A program made the position numbers and the translations under genes. Positions 31,643 through 41,091 of a stretch of 64,000 nt of DNA are shown here, one piece after another (positions within the stretch are counted from its first letter, which is position 1; each line of letters begins with the position of its first letter). The DNA is from Phytomonas francai (Eukaryota > Euglenozoa > Kinetoplastea > Trypanosomatida > Trypanosomatidae), in NCBI GenBank assembly GCA_001766655.1, contig MJCC01000009.1, positions 572,775-636,774 on the forward strand, written 5' to 3'. Below the pieces are notes generated by a model. That model was not told the origin of the DNA, did no database searches, and saw only the letters and a list, made by a program, of their open reading frames with translations.

Positions 31643-32080
31643 CTACGCCGTCGCGTCGGACTCGTCGCTGGAGGACGCGTCCTCCAGCGAGCTCGCCTCG
31701 GCCTCCGTCCTCTGCCGCCGCGCCCGCGCTTGATGCTTCCGATCGCGCTTTCTTTTCTTCTTCGCCTGCCGCGCCGCGAGCTTCTCGAGTTTGGCGTCGT
31801 GCGCGTCCTTGGCGTCTTGCGCGGCGGCCGCGGCCGCGGCGGACGCGCGAAGTCGGGCCAGCCGTCCCGCCTCGATCTCCTCGGCTATACGGGCCTGCTC
31901 GTTCGTCTTCCCGCCAGCCCCCGCGATGGTCGAGCGAAGCCGGGGGAGATTTCGCATCGTCGCGATGGACTTGAGGAAAGCCTCGTGGTCTTCGCGCAGC
32001 CTCGCCGCGCGCGCGACCTTTTCCGCCTCCGTGAGCGCTGGCGGCTTCACCGTGGGCGTCGTGGAGGCCCCTTCGGGCAT
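31643..32080 (-). CDS. Small basic, lysine/arginine-rich protein
   Basis: 145 residues from the ATG at 32080. A helical block (LREDHEAFLKSIATMRNLPR) is followed by RSTIAGAGGKTNEQARIAEE, an Ala-rich helix, a strongly basic run (RQAKKKRKRDRKHQARARRQ) that looks like a nuclear or nucleolar signal, and an acidic Ser/Glu/Asp tail. The order of a short GAGG motif, helix and basic run faintly recalls the PRKRIP1 family of spliceosome-associated proteins, but this is weak and untested. It probably acts in the nucleus on RNA or chromatin. Confidence 0.7.
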   Translation of the reverse strand: MPEGASTTPTVKPPALTEAEKVARAARLREDHEAFLKSIATMRNLPRLRSTIAGAGGKTNEQARIAEEIEAGRLARLRASAAAAAAAQDAKDAHDAKLEKLAARQAKKKRKRDRKHQARARRQRTEAEASSLEDASSSDESDATA

Positions 32081-32834
32081 CGGCCTTCTTTGTAGTTCGA
32101 TCTATGTGGGTGGGGTAGATGGATACTACCCTTGTACACTATATCCTTTTCCTTTTTTTTTGCTACTCCCCCTTCTCTCCTACCGCGAGTTTTTGGGGCT
32201 TTATATTGGCTCTAGATAGACACCGAGATGAGATCAGACCAAGATAAAAGGAGGAATACGAATACTAATAAAGCAAAGCCACGAAATATGCGTACACACA
32301 AAAGGACTTCCCCCTCTTTCACCACCCATTCTGTTGGTTTGGGTCGCGTTGCCGTCAACGCTTGGGTGGTGATCTAATGAGCACGCAGCACCCCATCTAG
32401 GGTTAGCGGTGGGATCGAAAGGACTCAGAAAGAGGTGATGCATTCCTTACACACGCACATGGAGTGAACCCTGTAGGGATTGAAGTCGTGGGGTTATCTT
32501 TTTCAGCTCGCACGAATACAAACACATCCTTTTTGAATCTACTGAAAGGATTGGATAGGCATGCGTGGGGAAACGATAATGCATACAAGGTTAAGCTAAA
32601 TGTTTATACAACAAACTCATTTTTTCCAACTGAGGGAAAAAGGGTTAAACCAATGCGCTACAAACCATATTCTATACACTTGAAATTGCGCATGGAAAGC
32701 CGCTCTAATACACCCATAGAGATGGTTGATCCGCATTTCTGTATTCGCACTCTGTTTTGGGAAGTGTGGACCTCACCTCTGCGCAGATGAAATTCGTCGC
32801 CAGGTTTTCGTTATTGCTTCTCCTTTACCTGTTA
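32081..32834. other. Spacer, no gene
   Basis: AT-rich spacer behind the 671-aa gene. Plus-strand frame 32464-32790 and minus-strand frames here have no family features. Purine runs upstream of the basic-protein gene are weak. Confidence 0.5.
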
Positions 32835-34850
32835 TCATAGCTTCTTGTGAGTCTTCTCAGACTTTGAATGCTTTTTGCTGTTTCCTTGGTCCTTTTGAGT
32901 GGTCAGGGTCGTATTCTTAATTCCGACCCTCCTCGCTTTCAACCTACCCACGCTAGGGTTCGTTTTTCTTGCCTCCCCCTCATCGAGGCCGCCCGCGGAA
33001 AAGGCCCGTGGAAGTACGAATTCATTCGGTATTGAGTTCTGTATTTGATTTCGCTTCTTTTGACGGACTGTGATGGCCGGGGTGTAGTTCCCATGACCAC
33101 GCTTTTCATCTTTTACACGCACGCCGGGCGACTTTTGCGCGGCGCGCCGGGTACCTTCTTCGCCCTCCTTTTCCGCCCCCTTTTCACGACCTCTTTGAGA
33201 GCGCGATCGCCACTCGTTTGAGGGCGACTTTGACCTCGGCGGCAGAGGGGCCTCCTCCCTTGCCTGCTTTTCTTTCTCCGCCGTGTTCAGCCCGACAACG
33301 CGGTGGGGGAGCTCGAACTCGCTGAACGGGCCAGGGTACCGTTCTATCGAGCGCGGCGGCGGCGAAATCGAGGAAAAGGCGGACCTCAGCGGCGACTCCT
33401 CGTGTGTGCGCAATTTGCCCTTGTAAAGGCCGACAGCCCTGCCAAGACTCCCCTTTTTTTGCCTCCACGAGGGTAATTCTGACCCGGTGTCCGCGCGTGT
33501 GGGTAAAACCGACGAGACGGAACGTCCGCACTCCTCCTCCACCTCTTTTTCTTCCCCTTCCTCTTTTTCCTTTGGGGTAGTTGAAAAAGCTACGCGGGAT
33601 GTGGATGCCGTGTTCGCGGGCATCCCTGCCGACGACAACGCCCGAGGCACCTCATCTGGGGTCTCCTTTTCTTCCTTCTCCACGACAGGTTCTTCCTCCT
33701 CCTCCCTTTTCTTTGGTGTGTTTGAGAAAGCTACGCGGGATGTGGATGCCGTGTCCGCGGGCATCCCTGCCGACGACAACGCCCGAGGCACCTCATCTGG
33801 GGTCTCCTCTTCTTCCTTCTCCACGACAGGTTCTTCCTCCTCCTCCCTTTTCTTTGGTGTGTTTGAGAAAGCTACGCGGGATGTGGATGACTCTCTCGTG
33901 AGGGATTCCCGCAAGCGACCTTCCGTATATGCGGGGTCCTTCGTATTCAAAAAGGCTTCACTGTTAGAGTCCGCGTTGGGATCCTCCTCGAAATCGTTTC
34001 TAGTTATCGGGGAAATCCATGTGGGCATAATATTATATTTGTTTGGGGATTTTCTCCCGACAGATGAGCTTCTTCTGGAAGTGGTGGACACCGTGAAGGG
34101 AGCCTCCTTACACCTCCTTGTCGACGAGGGATTTGAAACGTCACCGCTCCTTTCCGAGGACGAGTCGTAAGCGGAGGTTTCGCATTGTTCGCTGCTCGAG
34201 GCCTCACCCAGCTTGGCGGTAAGCCCCACCACCTTTTCAGCATACTTCTCTACCGAGGTATCATCTTCCATGTCCTCCAAACGAGGCCTTTTCAGCACGC
34301 CGCTGCCCTTTCCCGACGACACACGAGGCCGTTTCCCTTTTTCTCGTCGACGTTCCCGATCGGCGCCTGGCGGTGGTGTAGGGGTGCTATCATCGGGCAT
34401 GGACGCTACGGTTTCTTCTTCATCTTCCTTGCTAACCGACGCGGTGGTTTCTGACGGATTACTTTCATCCTCTCCCGCGCGCGGTGGCGGCGATGCCTTC
34501 TTTCCCGCCGTCCCGCTTCCGACAGCGCCGGCCTCGTTGGGGAGGCCCGGAGAGTCCTCTTCCGCTGTGGAGAGCGGGATCCCGCCCTTGTCCTCTGCCG
34601 GATCTGCGCGCATTCCCTCCCCGAGGCCGGCCTCCGAGATCCCGGCGGGCTTCGGAGGCTCCGCGGGGGCCTCCCCTCCCCTCAGCCAGCGCACGAGGCC
34701 GTCCAGCGCGCGCGGGGCCGGGGCGCCGCCGTAGAGCCGCTCCCACAGGACGTACGTCGCCGCGTGTTGAACTACCGCCGCCCGCGAGAGCCCCGCGGGC
34801 GATAGGCGGAGGGCGTGCCGATGAAGGGGGGAGATCCCGCCGGGGTCCAT
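32835..34850 (-). CDS. Hypothetical disordered, acidic repeat protein (671 aa)
   Basis: 671 residues; an in-frame TAG lies upstream, so the ATG at 34850 is the first possible. The first 60 residues look folded (ALRLSPAGLSRAAVVQHAAT, YVLWERLYGGAPAPRALDGL, VRWLRG). The rest is charged and Ser/Pro-rich with KRPRL-type basic patches. A 47-residue unit is repeated in tandem, starting near TASTSRVAFSNTPKKREEEE. The C terminus is basic (KKHSKSEKTHKKL). No membrane span. The basic patches suggest nuclear import. Function unknown. Confidence 0.75.
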   Translation of the reverse strand: MDPGGISPLHRHALRLSPAGLSRAAVVQHAATYVLWERLYGGAPAPRALDGLVRWLRGGEAPAEPPKPAGISEAGLGEGMRADPAEDKGGIPLSTAEEDSPGLPNEAGAVGSGTAGKKASPPPRAGEDESNPSETTASVSKEDEEETVASMPDDSTPTPPPGADRERRREKGKRPRVSSGKGSGVLKRPRLEDMEDDTSVEKYAEKVVGLTAKLGEASSSEQCETSAYDSSSERSGDVSNPSSTRRCKEAPFTVSTTSRRSSSVGRKSPNKYNIMPTWISPITRNDFEEDPNADSNSEAFLNTKDPAYTEGRLRESLTRESSTSRVAFSNTPKKREEEEEPVVEKEEEETPDEVPRALSSAGMPADTASTSRVAFSNTPKKREEEEEPVVEKEEKETPDEVPRALSSAGMPANTASTSRVAFSTTPKEKEEGEEKEVEEECGRSVSSVLPTRADTGSELPSWRQKKGSLGRAVGLYKGKLRTHEESPLRSAFSSISPPPRSIERYPGPFSEFELPHRVVGLNTAEKEKQAREEAPLPPRSKSPSNEWRSRSQRGREKGAEKEGEEGTRRAAQKSPGVRVKDEKRGHGNYTPAITVRQKKRNQIQNSIPNEFVLPRAFSAGGLDEGEARKTNPSVGRLKARRVGIKNTTLTTQKDQGNSKKHSKSEKTHKKL
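33589..33890 (-). repeat. 141-bp tandem repeat (47 aa), two copies plus part of a third
   Basis: Units begin at 33589, 33730 and 33871, spacing exactly 141 bases. The first two copies are almost identical; the third keeps only about 20 bases before diverging. Frame is preserved. Confidence 0.9.
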
Positions 34851-35819
34851 CGCGTCGTCCGCGTCCTCGTTTACGGCCCTTCTCCCAGTCTACCAGGGAG
34901 ATGTCTCCTACGCTTTGCTTCCTTACGGAATCCCAAAGGGCACCCCCTGTCCAAAAGGCGAATGTGGACCCTACGGCCAATGGACGTGACTGTAAGGGTG
35001 CGGACGGACGTCGGCTGTTTCAGTGCCACGTTTCGCTACAATTTCCTTTCGCTTTTAATGTGGGGTATCTGTCGAGAGAGAGGGGGGGGGGGGTAGAAAA
35101 GAACGGATCGTAGTCCCCTACAAAGGGGATAGTAGACAGAAGAACACGCGTATTTGCCATGCTGCGCTTCCCTGCAAGCATGCTGGCTTGTGTTTTTTTT
35201 TTTATGTGAAAAAGGGTGGCGGGACGGGGAAAAAGGGTGGGTATAGGAAAAAGGGTAACCTTCACCTTTACCTATACTTCAGCAATATTGACGAAAATAG
35301 CTACCATCTGCTAAGCATATCTTACGATATAATTTTACGTGAAAGGGTCCGAAGCATGATGGATAAAAAAAAGTACATTTGTCTCGAAAATTTTGACGGG
35401 TTCGGTAATGCGATATACGAAGGGTAACATAACATCACTATGAGTTTAAAAAAGAAAGGTTATAAAGTAGGGGTTTGAAGGGTAGAAGTCGCTGAAAGTT
35501 GTATATTTTATAATATAATTCATATCGGCAAGCATGTCGTTACGTGCATTACGACGAGTGCATTAAAAAATTGACTTCTTTCCCCCTCCAAAAGATAAAA
35601 AAAAAACGTAGCATTTATCGATAGCAAGACTAAAAAAAAAAAGGACCGTAAAGCCCAAAACAAAAGATGGTGTAATATCCGATCGATACAGATACACACA
35701 CAAGCAAAACACTGACCGACCCAGCGCAATTTAATAGGAAATATCCGATTATATGTATCTATTGGAAAGATGTTTCCGCTAAAATATTCTATACTGCCCC
35801 CTTTATCATTCCATGCATT
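34851..35819. other. Spacer with G and A homopolymers
   Basis: Upstream of the 671-aa gene the plus strand has a G run at 35082-35092, a C tract on the sense strand, and further A and T runs. The rest is AT-rich 3' UTR-like text behind the RING gene. No gene seen. Confidence 0.55.
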
Positions 35820-36947
35820 TTAAGTGAGGTTGGTGTGCCAAAATAGGATGCGATTTGATATGTGCCCGATAGAGATCCAGCAAGAAAGAACAAAAAGAAT
35901 CTCATCTGCGTAATAGATAAGCCATAGAAGCGGAAATTCGAGTACGCTTACAAGCTTGAAGTTCATTTGAGTGTGCATAGTCGCATTGTTAAATAGGTTT
36001 TGGTCCCCCAATGAATTGTTTTCCTGCAGGATAGTAGGTGTATGCAGCTTACCTGCAGTATCCCCGGTCGAAGCTGGAGATGCACTAGGATACGGGAGCT
36101 TGGTAATATGTACCAGTTGATCACTGGGTAAAATGAAGTATAGAATTACGGTCACATGAAGAAGCACAATACGAAGACCCACAAAAAGAGGCAGAAGCTT
36201 CGCGTGAATAATTAGACCCATCCACCGAATGCAGCCGTAGAGCGTCTTCTCCCACCAATTTACCCTGTCCATCACATATTCGTGGTTATGTTGAGCTAAG
36301 AAGTCATTGTTATAGCGTAGGGCTAGTACCACATCCTCCTCCTCAGATGTAAAGGTCAGCTCCATTGACTGAGAAGACTCTTTTGGGTGCTCATGGGACC
36401 TGTCGTTGGTTTCGCTTAAATCGTTGTCGTAGGTCGCCTTTTCGGCCGTGTACAAGCCCTGTTCGAGGCCGTTTGGGTAAACGAATAACACTGTCCGCCT
36501 GCATAAGGGGCAAATCAGAGGGGTGTGGTGTCGAAAAACAGAGCCCGCGCTGCCGCCTCGGCCGATCGCCCCGTCGCCATCGCTGTACTTCCACAGCTCA
36601 AGAATGCACTTCGCACAAAAACACGAGTGGCCGCACGGCAGCAAATCGATCGGCCTCACCGCGGGCCTTGAAAAGCAAATAACGCACGCCTCATCCGACG
36701 CGCGCGGCCTTTTCGTACCGCCTGAGGAGCCGTCTTGCCGAAGCTCTGCCGCGATACGCTGGAGTTCCCCGCGTGGGAGTTGTTTATGCTGTTGAATTTG
36801 GCGCTGAAAGGCCCGACTGGAATATAGTCGTGTGAGCTGATAGGTAACCCAAAGGCAGAGTTGAACCACCATTAGGGCGCTGATACCGGTAAACAGCCAG
36901 CCTACCGCGCTGGGGTCGGACACGAAAGAGCCGCGCGGTGTCGACAT
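35820..36947 (-). CDS. RNF170-like membrane RING E3 ubiquitin ligase
   Basis: 375 residues from the ATG at 36947 (an in-frame TTG at 36953 is ignored). One N-terminal span (about residues 15-37), then a C3HC4 RING: CVICFSRPAVRPIDLLPCGH, then CFCAKCILELW, then CPLCRR after an 18-residue insertion. After it come YNNDFLAQHNHEYVMDRV and two C-terminal hydrophobic regions (LRIVLLHVTVILYFILPSDQ; LLWLIYYADEILFVLSCWIS). This order and the YN-x-F and Y-x-I-x-P-x-D motifs match RNF170, an endoplasmic reticulum ligase with a DUF1232-type tail that in animals targets inositol trisphosphate receptors. All eight zinc ligands are visible. A C39 tract on the sense strand lies upstream and probably serves splicing. 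Confidence 0.85.
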   Translation of the reverse strand: MSTPRGSFVSDPSAVGWLFTGISALMVVQLCLWVTYQLTRLYSSRAFQRQIQQHKQLPRGELQRIAAELRQDGSSGGTKRPRASDEACVICFSRPAVRPIDLLPCGHSCFCAKCILELWKYSDGDGAIGRGGSAGSVFRHHTPLICPLCRRTVLFVYPNGLEQGLYTAEKATYDNDLSETNDRSHEHPKESSQSMELTFTSEEEDVVLALRYNNDFLAQHNHEYVMDRVNWWEKTLYGCIRWMGLIIHAKLLPLFVGLRIVLLHVTVILYFILPSDQLVHITKLPYPSASPASTGDTAGKLHTPTILQENNSLGDQNLFNNATMHTQMNFKLVSVLEFPLLWLIYYADEILFVLSCWISIGHISNRILFWHTNLT

Positions 36948-37085
36948 CCCCAATCCCCGGTTTCAATGAATACAAATACTAAATGAAGCAAATCCAAAAC
37001 ACAATGTATATCCTTGTATTTAATTCCCAACTTAATGAAGGAAATGTAAAATAAAAGGTTGGACTATCTAAGAGTGTAACAGTGG

Positions 37086-37128
<43 letters not shown>

Positions 37129-37305
37129 ACCTAACAAACCGAGATAACGCAGTCAGGTTTCCACACAGGGACACACACACTCAAATACTACCAAATTCCA
37201 TGACTCCACCCCCACTTTTTTCTTCCACAAACCGGCTAAACCAAGCACTTCCTTTTTTTTTTTTGCAGCTCCAACACCTCCACCGCGACCTTTTCCGGCT
37301 CACCG
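36948..37305. other. Spacer with G39 homopolymer
   Basis: 5' side of the RNF170-like gene. Contains the G39 run and, at 37253-37264, a T12 run. If the kinase gene ends in another frame after its gap (stops at 37236 or 37181), part of this stretch is kinase coding sequence. Confidence 0.5.
37089..37127 (-). repeat. Homopolymer of 39 G (C39 on the sense strand)
   Basis: Uninterrupted G run preceded by GTGGGGA. On the transcribed strand it is a pyrimidine tract about 140 bases upstream of the RNF170-like start, followed by TTAG and ATAG dinucleotides, so it could be the trans-splicing signal. The exact length in the assembly is unreliable. Confidence 0.85.
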
Positions 37306-40300
37306 TTAGGCGTTTGGGCTCGAGGATGGACGGNNNNNNNNNNNNNNNNNNNNNNNNNNNNNNNNNNNNNNNNNNNNNNNNNNNNNNNNNNNNNNNNNNN
37401 NNNNNNNNNNNNNNNNNNNNNNNNNNNNNNNNNNNNNNNNNNNNNNNNNNNNNNNNNNNNNNNNNNNNNNNNNNNNNNNNNNNNNNNNNNNNNNNNNNNN
37501 NNNNNNNNNNNNNNNNNNNNNNNNNNNNNNNNNNNNNNNNNNNNNNNNNNNNNNNNNNNNNNNNNNNNNNNNNNNNNNNNNNNNNNNNNNNNNNNNNNNN
37601 NNNNNNNNNNNNNNNNNNNNNNNNNNNNNNNNNNNNNNNNNNNNNNNNNNNNNNNNNNNNNNNNNNNNNNNNNNNNNNNNNNNNNNNNNNNNNNNNNNNN
37701 NNNNNNNNGCGTCCGCGTCGACCCGCCGCGCGCGCGTCCACGACGGGGGCGCGTCGTAGTCGAACGCGGCGCGTTGGGCCGCGCCGCCGGGCCCGGGGGG
37801 GCCCTCGCGGAGGGGAAACGGCGCCCACCCCGTCAGCAGCGCGTACGCGATGACGCCGACGGAGAAGAGGTCGACCGCGGCGGAGTAGCCGCAGGGCCCC
37901 GCGCGGAGCTCCGGACGGAGCACCTCCGGCGCCGCGTACACGGGCGTCCCGCAAGCCGTCTGCATGAGGGGTTCCACGTAAAACGACCTCGAGGGCTCCG
38001 CCTGCGAGGCGAGCCCCGCGCGCGCGGGGAGGACGTGGGAGAGCCCGAAATCGGTGACCTTGACGACCGGCCACAGCGCCCGCGGGAGGTGCACGGTGTG
38101 GAGGAGGGAGAAGGGGTTGGTGCGCGCGCCAACCGGCGCCGGGGCGCCCGCGGAAGAGTCCAGCGCCGCCCCTCCCTCCGCTTCCGCTTCCCCTCCCTCC
38201 TCCTCCTCAACCTGTTCGACCTCAACGCCGCCGTGGAGAACCCGCTCGAGCTTCCGGCAGAGCATCTCCAGTTGCAGCTCACACAGGACCTGGATGCGGC
38301 ATGGCTGCTTCAGCAGGTTCTCCAGTTTCAGGTCTCTGTGGACGATGCCCATGGAGTGAATGTAGTACACCGCTTCAAGGACCTGCACGATAATGATTTT
38401 GACAATAAACTCCGGCAGTGGGCCACCGCTGTAGAACCCCTGCCCGTCGTCGAGAACGCCCGGCGGGGGCTGCGTGGGTTGGAGGAGCTCCAGGACCTCC
38501 CCGCCGGTAACCCTTTCCATCACCAACGCGAGACGATCGGCGCTGTCGAAGACTTCATACACACGAGTCACGTTCGGATGCTGGACAGTGAGAAGGATGT
38601 TGACCTCGCACTGCTGCTGGCGCCGCCGCCGCACTTCTTTCGTGTAGTCCCGCCGAAGTTTTGGTGGAAGGAAGTCAAGCAGCCGACGCCGTTGGAGCTC
38701 ACGGACCGCCTGATGCTCCCGCTCCCACTGCGTAAACGACAACGGCGATGTTTCTGGACACACATCCTCCTCCTCTTCCTCTTCCATTAGCTTTTCGCCT
38801 GCGTTATTGTGTACGGTGGTCCTAACAGCGCCTTTGCCGGGGATAGATTCTTTTGTAAGTTGACTCTCCGCTGACGGCGGCTTGCTGTTCGGTGTAGACT
38901 CGGCGACGGTCAGCAAATGCTTGTCTGCCGTCTGATCTACACTCGGTGAAAAGAGCTGTACCGCGGCGATCGCTTTCTTAACCCATTCATGTTCACGGCG
39001 ACGGGCGTACTCACCTCGCTGCGTCTCCAACGCAAGAAGCCCGTGCAGGACGTTCGCAACATCGTCCTGCGAGTCCGAAAACAACACCACTGGGCATAGA
39101 CGTTTTTTGTCAATAATCTTTACCGCAAACGGGAAGTCGAATAGGTGTTTTTCGTGGAATCGCTCTACCCCCTGCAGGGACCTTGGGTCCAAGGCGTTCG
39201 TCGTTTCCTCGGACAGCGAACGAGAGCGTTTGGCTCCACGCCCTTCGTTTCCACGTCGTGTGGCCGCAAGCACCGACGCCGGGGGCTCCTGCGCTTTTAA
39301 TGCCACGTAGGTCTCCTCATAGGCCTCCTCTTCTGCCGCCGTCCATGAGCAGACGTCAGTCTGCCTCAACAACCGCATAAGGTGGTCTTTTTGATTGGCC
39401 GAAGACTTCGTAGGCTTCAAGGCTCCGGCGTAGACCTTGCCGAAAGCACCCTCCCCGAGCGGCGCTCGATCGTCCAGGACGTAGAAGTCCTCTATGTCGT
39501 GGTTGTACATGCGCCGCACCTGCGCGACTACATCCCAGCGCGATTGGATCAGCAGTTCCTTGTAGCGTCGGCGGGTGTGGGGGGCCGGAGCGATTTCTTC
39601 CCGCTGTGAAGCTTCGCTGTTTTCATCGCGGCCTCTATGATCCCGATCGACAGGTACTCTCCGCGCTTCCTTCCCCGAGCATGGTTGGGGGGCGCCGCCT
39701 GTGCCCTTCGCAAGCCACCCAGCAAACCCAGCCTGGTCAAGATAAAGTAGCTTTACGTTGTGTGCATCCGTGCAGCCCTCTCCCGCGTTCACTAGCTCCA
39801 CAATATCGCCGGAGAGGAGCGGCGTGTACGCCTTGCCTTTCCCTAGTTTGACACCGTTGACGTAGCAGCCATTGGTGCTGTAGTCCGAGAAGGTAACCAT
39901 GATGTCGTTCCCTCTTGCCGAATAGGGCTCCCCCAATGTCGATGTCAAAAACAGGGCGCAGTGGACACAGCTAACGCACGGGTTGTCTGAGAGGACGATG
40001 TCATTGCTCGACAGGCGTCCGATGCGCACCACGTCGCCGCGGAGGGCTAGGATCACGACAGAAAAGACCGCCGCCTGGGGACCCACGGAGTCTAGCACGG
40101 AACCCTCGCATCGATTATTCGCCAGCTCCTTTTCGAGGCCTCCACTGGTGGCGCCAGCCTCCAGAAACTTTTTGATGTCAGCCTTAGATAGCTGCCCTTT
40201 TGATACTGAGAGCAAACCGTTTTCGCTGCTAGGGATGGACTGTGCAATAAGCACCCCCCAGATGGAGGGGGGCGAGGACGGAGCTTGTCCCGTTGTGCAC

Positions 40301-40317
40301 GTCGTGGGATGTGACAT
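37306..40317 (-). CDS. FHA-domain serine/threonine kinase (Chk2/Rad53-like layout), with gap
   Basis: ATG at 40317. An FHA phosphothreonine-binding domain lies at about residues 95-190 (VVRIGRLSSNDIVLSDNPCV; SDYSTNGCYVNGVKLGKGKA). The kinase begins near 285 with GEGAFGKVYAG; the likely ATP lysine is in FAVKIIDKK (K400); the catalytic loop is IVHRDLKLENLL; the magnesium motif is VTDFGLS; the activation segment ends ACGTPVYAAPEVLRPEL, and helix F reads VDLFSVGVIAYALLTGWAPF. All key residues are present. Large insertions lie between the Gly loop and lysine, before helix C, and between the catalytic loop and DFG. Reading straight through the 375 N gives a stop at 37306, but another register after the gap (PEKVAVEVLELQKKK, stop at 37236) looks more like protein. 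FHA plus CAMK-like kinase suggests DNA-damage or cell-cycle signalling, by inference. Confidence 0.9.
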   Translation of the reverse strand: MSHPTTCTTGQAPSSPPSIWGVLIAQSIPSSENGLLSVSKGQLSKADIKKFLEAGATSGGLEKELANNRCEGSVLDSVGPQAAVFSVVILALRGDVVRIGRLSSNDIVLSDNPCVSCVHCALFLTSTLGEPYSARGNDIMVTFSDYSTNGCYVNGVKLGKGKAYTPLLSGDIVELVNAGEGCTDAHNVKLLYLDQAGFAGWLAKGTGGAPQPCSGKEARRVPVDRDHRGRDENSEASQREEIAPAPHTRRRYKELLIQSRWDVVAQVRRMYNHDIEDFYVLDDRAPLGEGAFGKVYAGALKPTKSSANQKDHLMRLLRQTDVCSWTAAEEEAYEETYVALKAQEPPASVLAATRRGNEGRGAKRSRSLSEETTNALDPRSLQGVERFHEKHLFDFPFAVKIIDKKRLCPVVLFSDSQDDVANVLHGLLALETQRGEYARRREHEWVKKAIAAVQLFSPSVDQTADKHLLTVAESTPNSKPPSAESQLTKESIPGKGAVRTTVHNNAGEKLMEEEEEEDVCPETSPLSFTQWEREHQAVRELQRRRLLDFLPPKLRRDYTKEVRRRRQQQCEVNILLTVQHPNVTRVYEVFDSADRLALVMERVTGGEVLELLQPTQPPPGVLDDGQGFYSGGPLPEFIVKIIIVQVLEAVYYIHSMGIVHRDLKLENLLKQPCRIQVLCELQLEMLCRKLERVLHGGVEVEQVEEEEGGEAEAEGGAALDSSAGAPAPVGARTNPFSLLHTVHLPRALWPVVKVTDFGLSHVLPARAGLASQAEPSRSFYVEPLMQTACGTPVYAAPEVLRPELRAGPCGYSAAVDLFSVGVIAYALLTGWAPFPLREGPPGPGGAAQRAAFDYDAPPSWTRARRVDADXXXXXXXXXXXXXXXXXXXXXXXXXXXXXXXXXXXXXXXXXXXXXXXXXXXXXXXXXXXXXXXXXXXXXXXXXXXXXXXXXXXXXXXXXXXXXXXXXXXXXXXXXXXXXXXXXXXXXXXXXXXXXXRPSSSPNA
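37334..37708. other. Assembly gap, 375 N
   Basis: Run of N inside the FHA kinase gene, hiding the last part of the kinase domain. It begins about 200 bases from a G39 run, a typical place for sequencing to fail. Confidence 0.95.
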
Positions 40318-40729
40318 GCTCCTCTTGTTTCTTGGCTTTGACTACCTTTATGACTCTAAAAAGGATGCATGCATGATAGGAAAGAAATGTCCTTCCCTGC
40401 ATTTCAGGGTTGTGGCAGTGGTAGATTTTATTCATAGCATTCGAGAACCATCAGTATCGGTTTTACTTTTTTAGACAAAATTGTATCGTAGTTTTAAGTA
40501 AACTAAATAAGCATAGGGTTGCGTGTGAGAAAATGGGAAACCAAACATCTAACTTGATACAATGTAGGCTTTGCATAACTCATTCACACATATATTTATA
40601 AAAATAGTAATAGTAATAGTAATAATAATAATAATAATACTGACACATTTAACAGAACGCATTCACATCCTCCTTATTCTCTCAAGGTGCGTCTCTTCGC
40701 AGCTTCGAGAATGCCAAAAACCAACCCAT
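40318..40729. other. Spacer
   Basis: AT-rich, with a TAA/TAG microsatellite at 40604-40637. Its low-coordinate side is the kinase 5' flank; its high-coordinate end (from 40670) belongs to the duplicated block shared with 41984 onward and is the 3' UTR of CHCH copy 1. Confidence 0.55.
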
Positions 40730-41060
40730 TTAGGCGCTCGGTGCCTGTTTCTGATCGCGGCACTGAAGGAAGTAATCCCAGGCCCACTTGCAGTTGTCCG
40801 CGTTGCCGGGGTTCGCCTCCAGGCATCGTGCGTAGCCCTCGACCTGGGCGGCGCAGGCGCTGCCCTCCTGCGCGGCGGCCTTCGCGAGCTCCTGGGCCTC
40901 CGCCGGCTGCTGCGGCGCCTGGTTGGAGCTGCCGTAGAGGTAGTTGCTGATGCCGTGGCCGAGCACGCTGCCGCCGGCGACGGCCGCCATCGTGCCGAGC
41001 ATCCCGCCCCCCCCCCTCCCCCCCGCTGGACGTAGACGTGGTTGACCTGCGGCGGGGGGG
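40670..41060. repeat. Duplicated block, copy 1 (about 390 bp)
   Basis: Near-identical to 41984-42375, covering the 3' UTR and most of the CHCH coding region. Differences I see are one C/T change and one missing C. Flanks on both sides are unrelated. Confidence 0.85.
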
Positions 41061-41091
41061 CTGGTGCACGCGCCCTGCTCGGGCGCGCCAT
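40730..41091 (-). CDS. CHCHD2/Mix17-type twin CX9C protein, copy 1, apparent frameshift
   Basis: The body is almost the same as copy 2 at 42043-42507: a hydrophobic Gly/Ala helix (MLGTMAAVAGGSVLGHGISN) and a CHCH domain with two CX9C motifs (CAAQVEGYARC, CKWAWDYFLQC). These proteins enter the mitochondrial intermembrane space through Mia40 oxidation. The homologous N terminus (MARPSRARAPAPPPQVNHVY, ATG at 41091) is one frame off because a C run has 10 C where copy 2 has 11 (about 40999-41020). It is either a sequencing error or a real frameshift. In the other register an open frame extends to 41161 but gives an N terminus unlike copy 2. One conserved difference is Ala for Thr beside the first CX9C. 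Confidence 0.75.
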
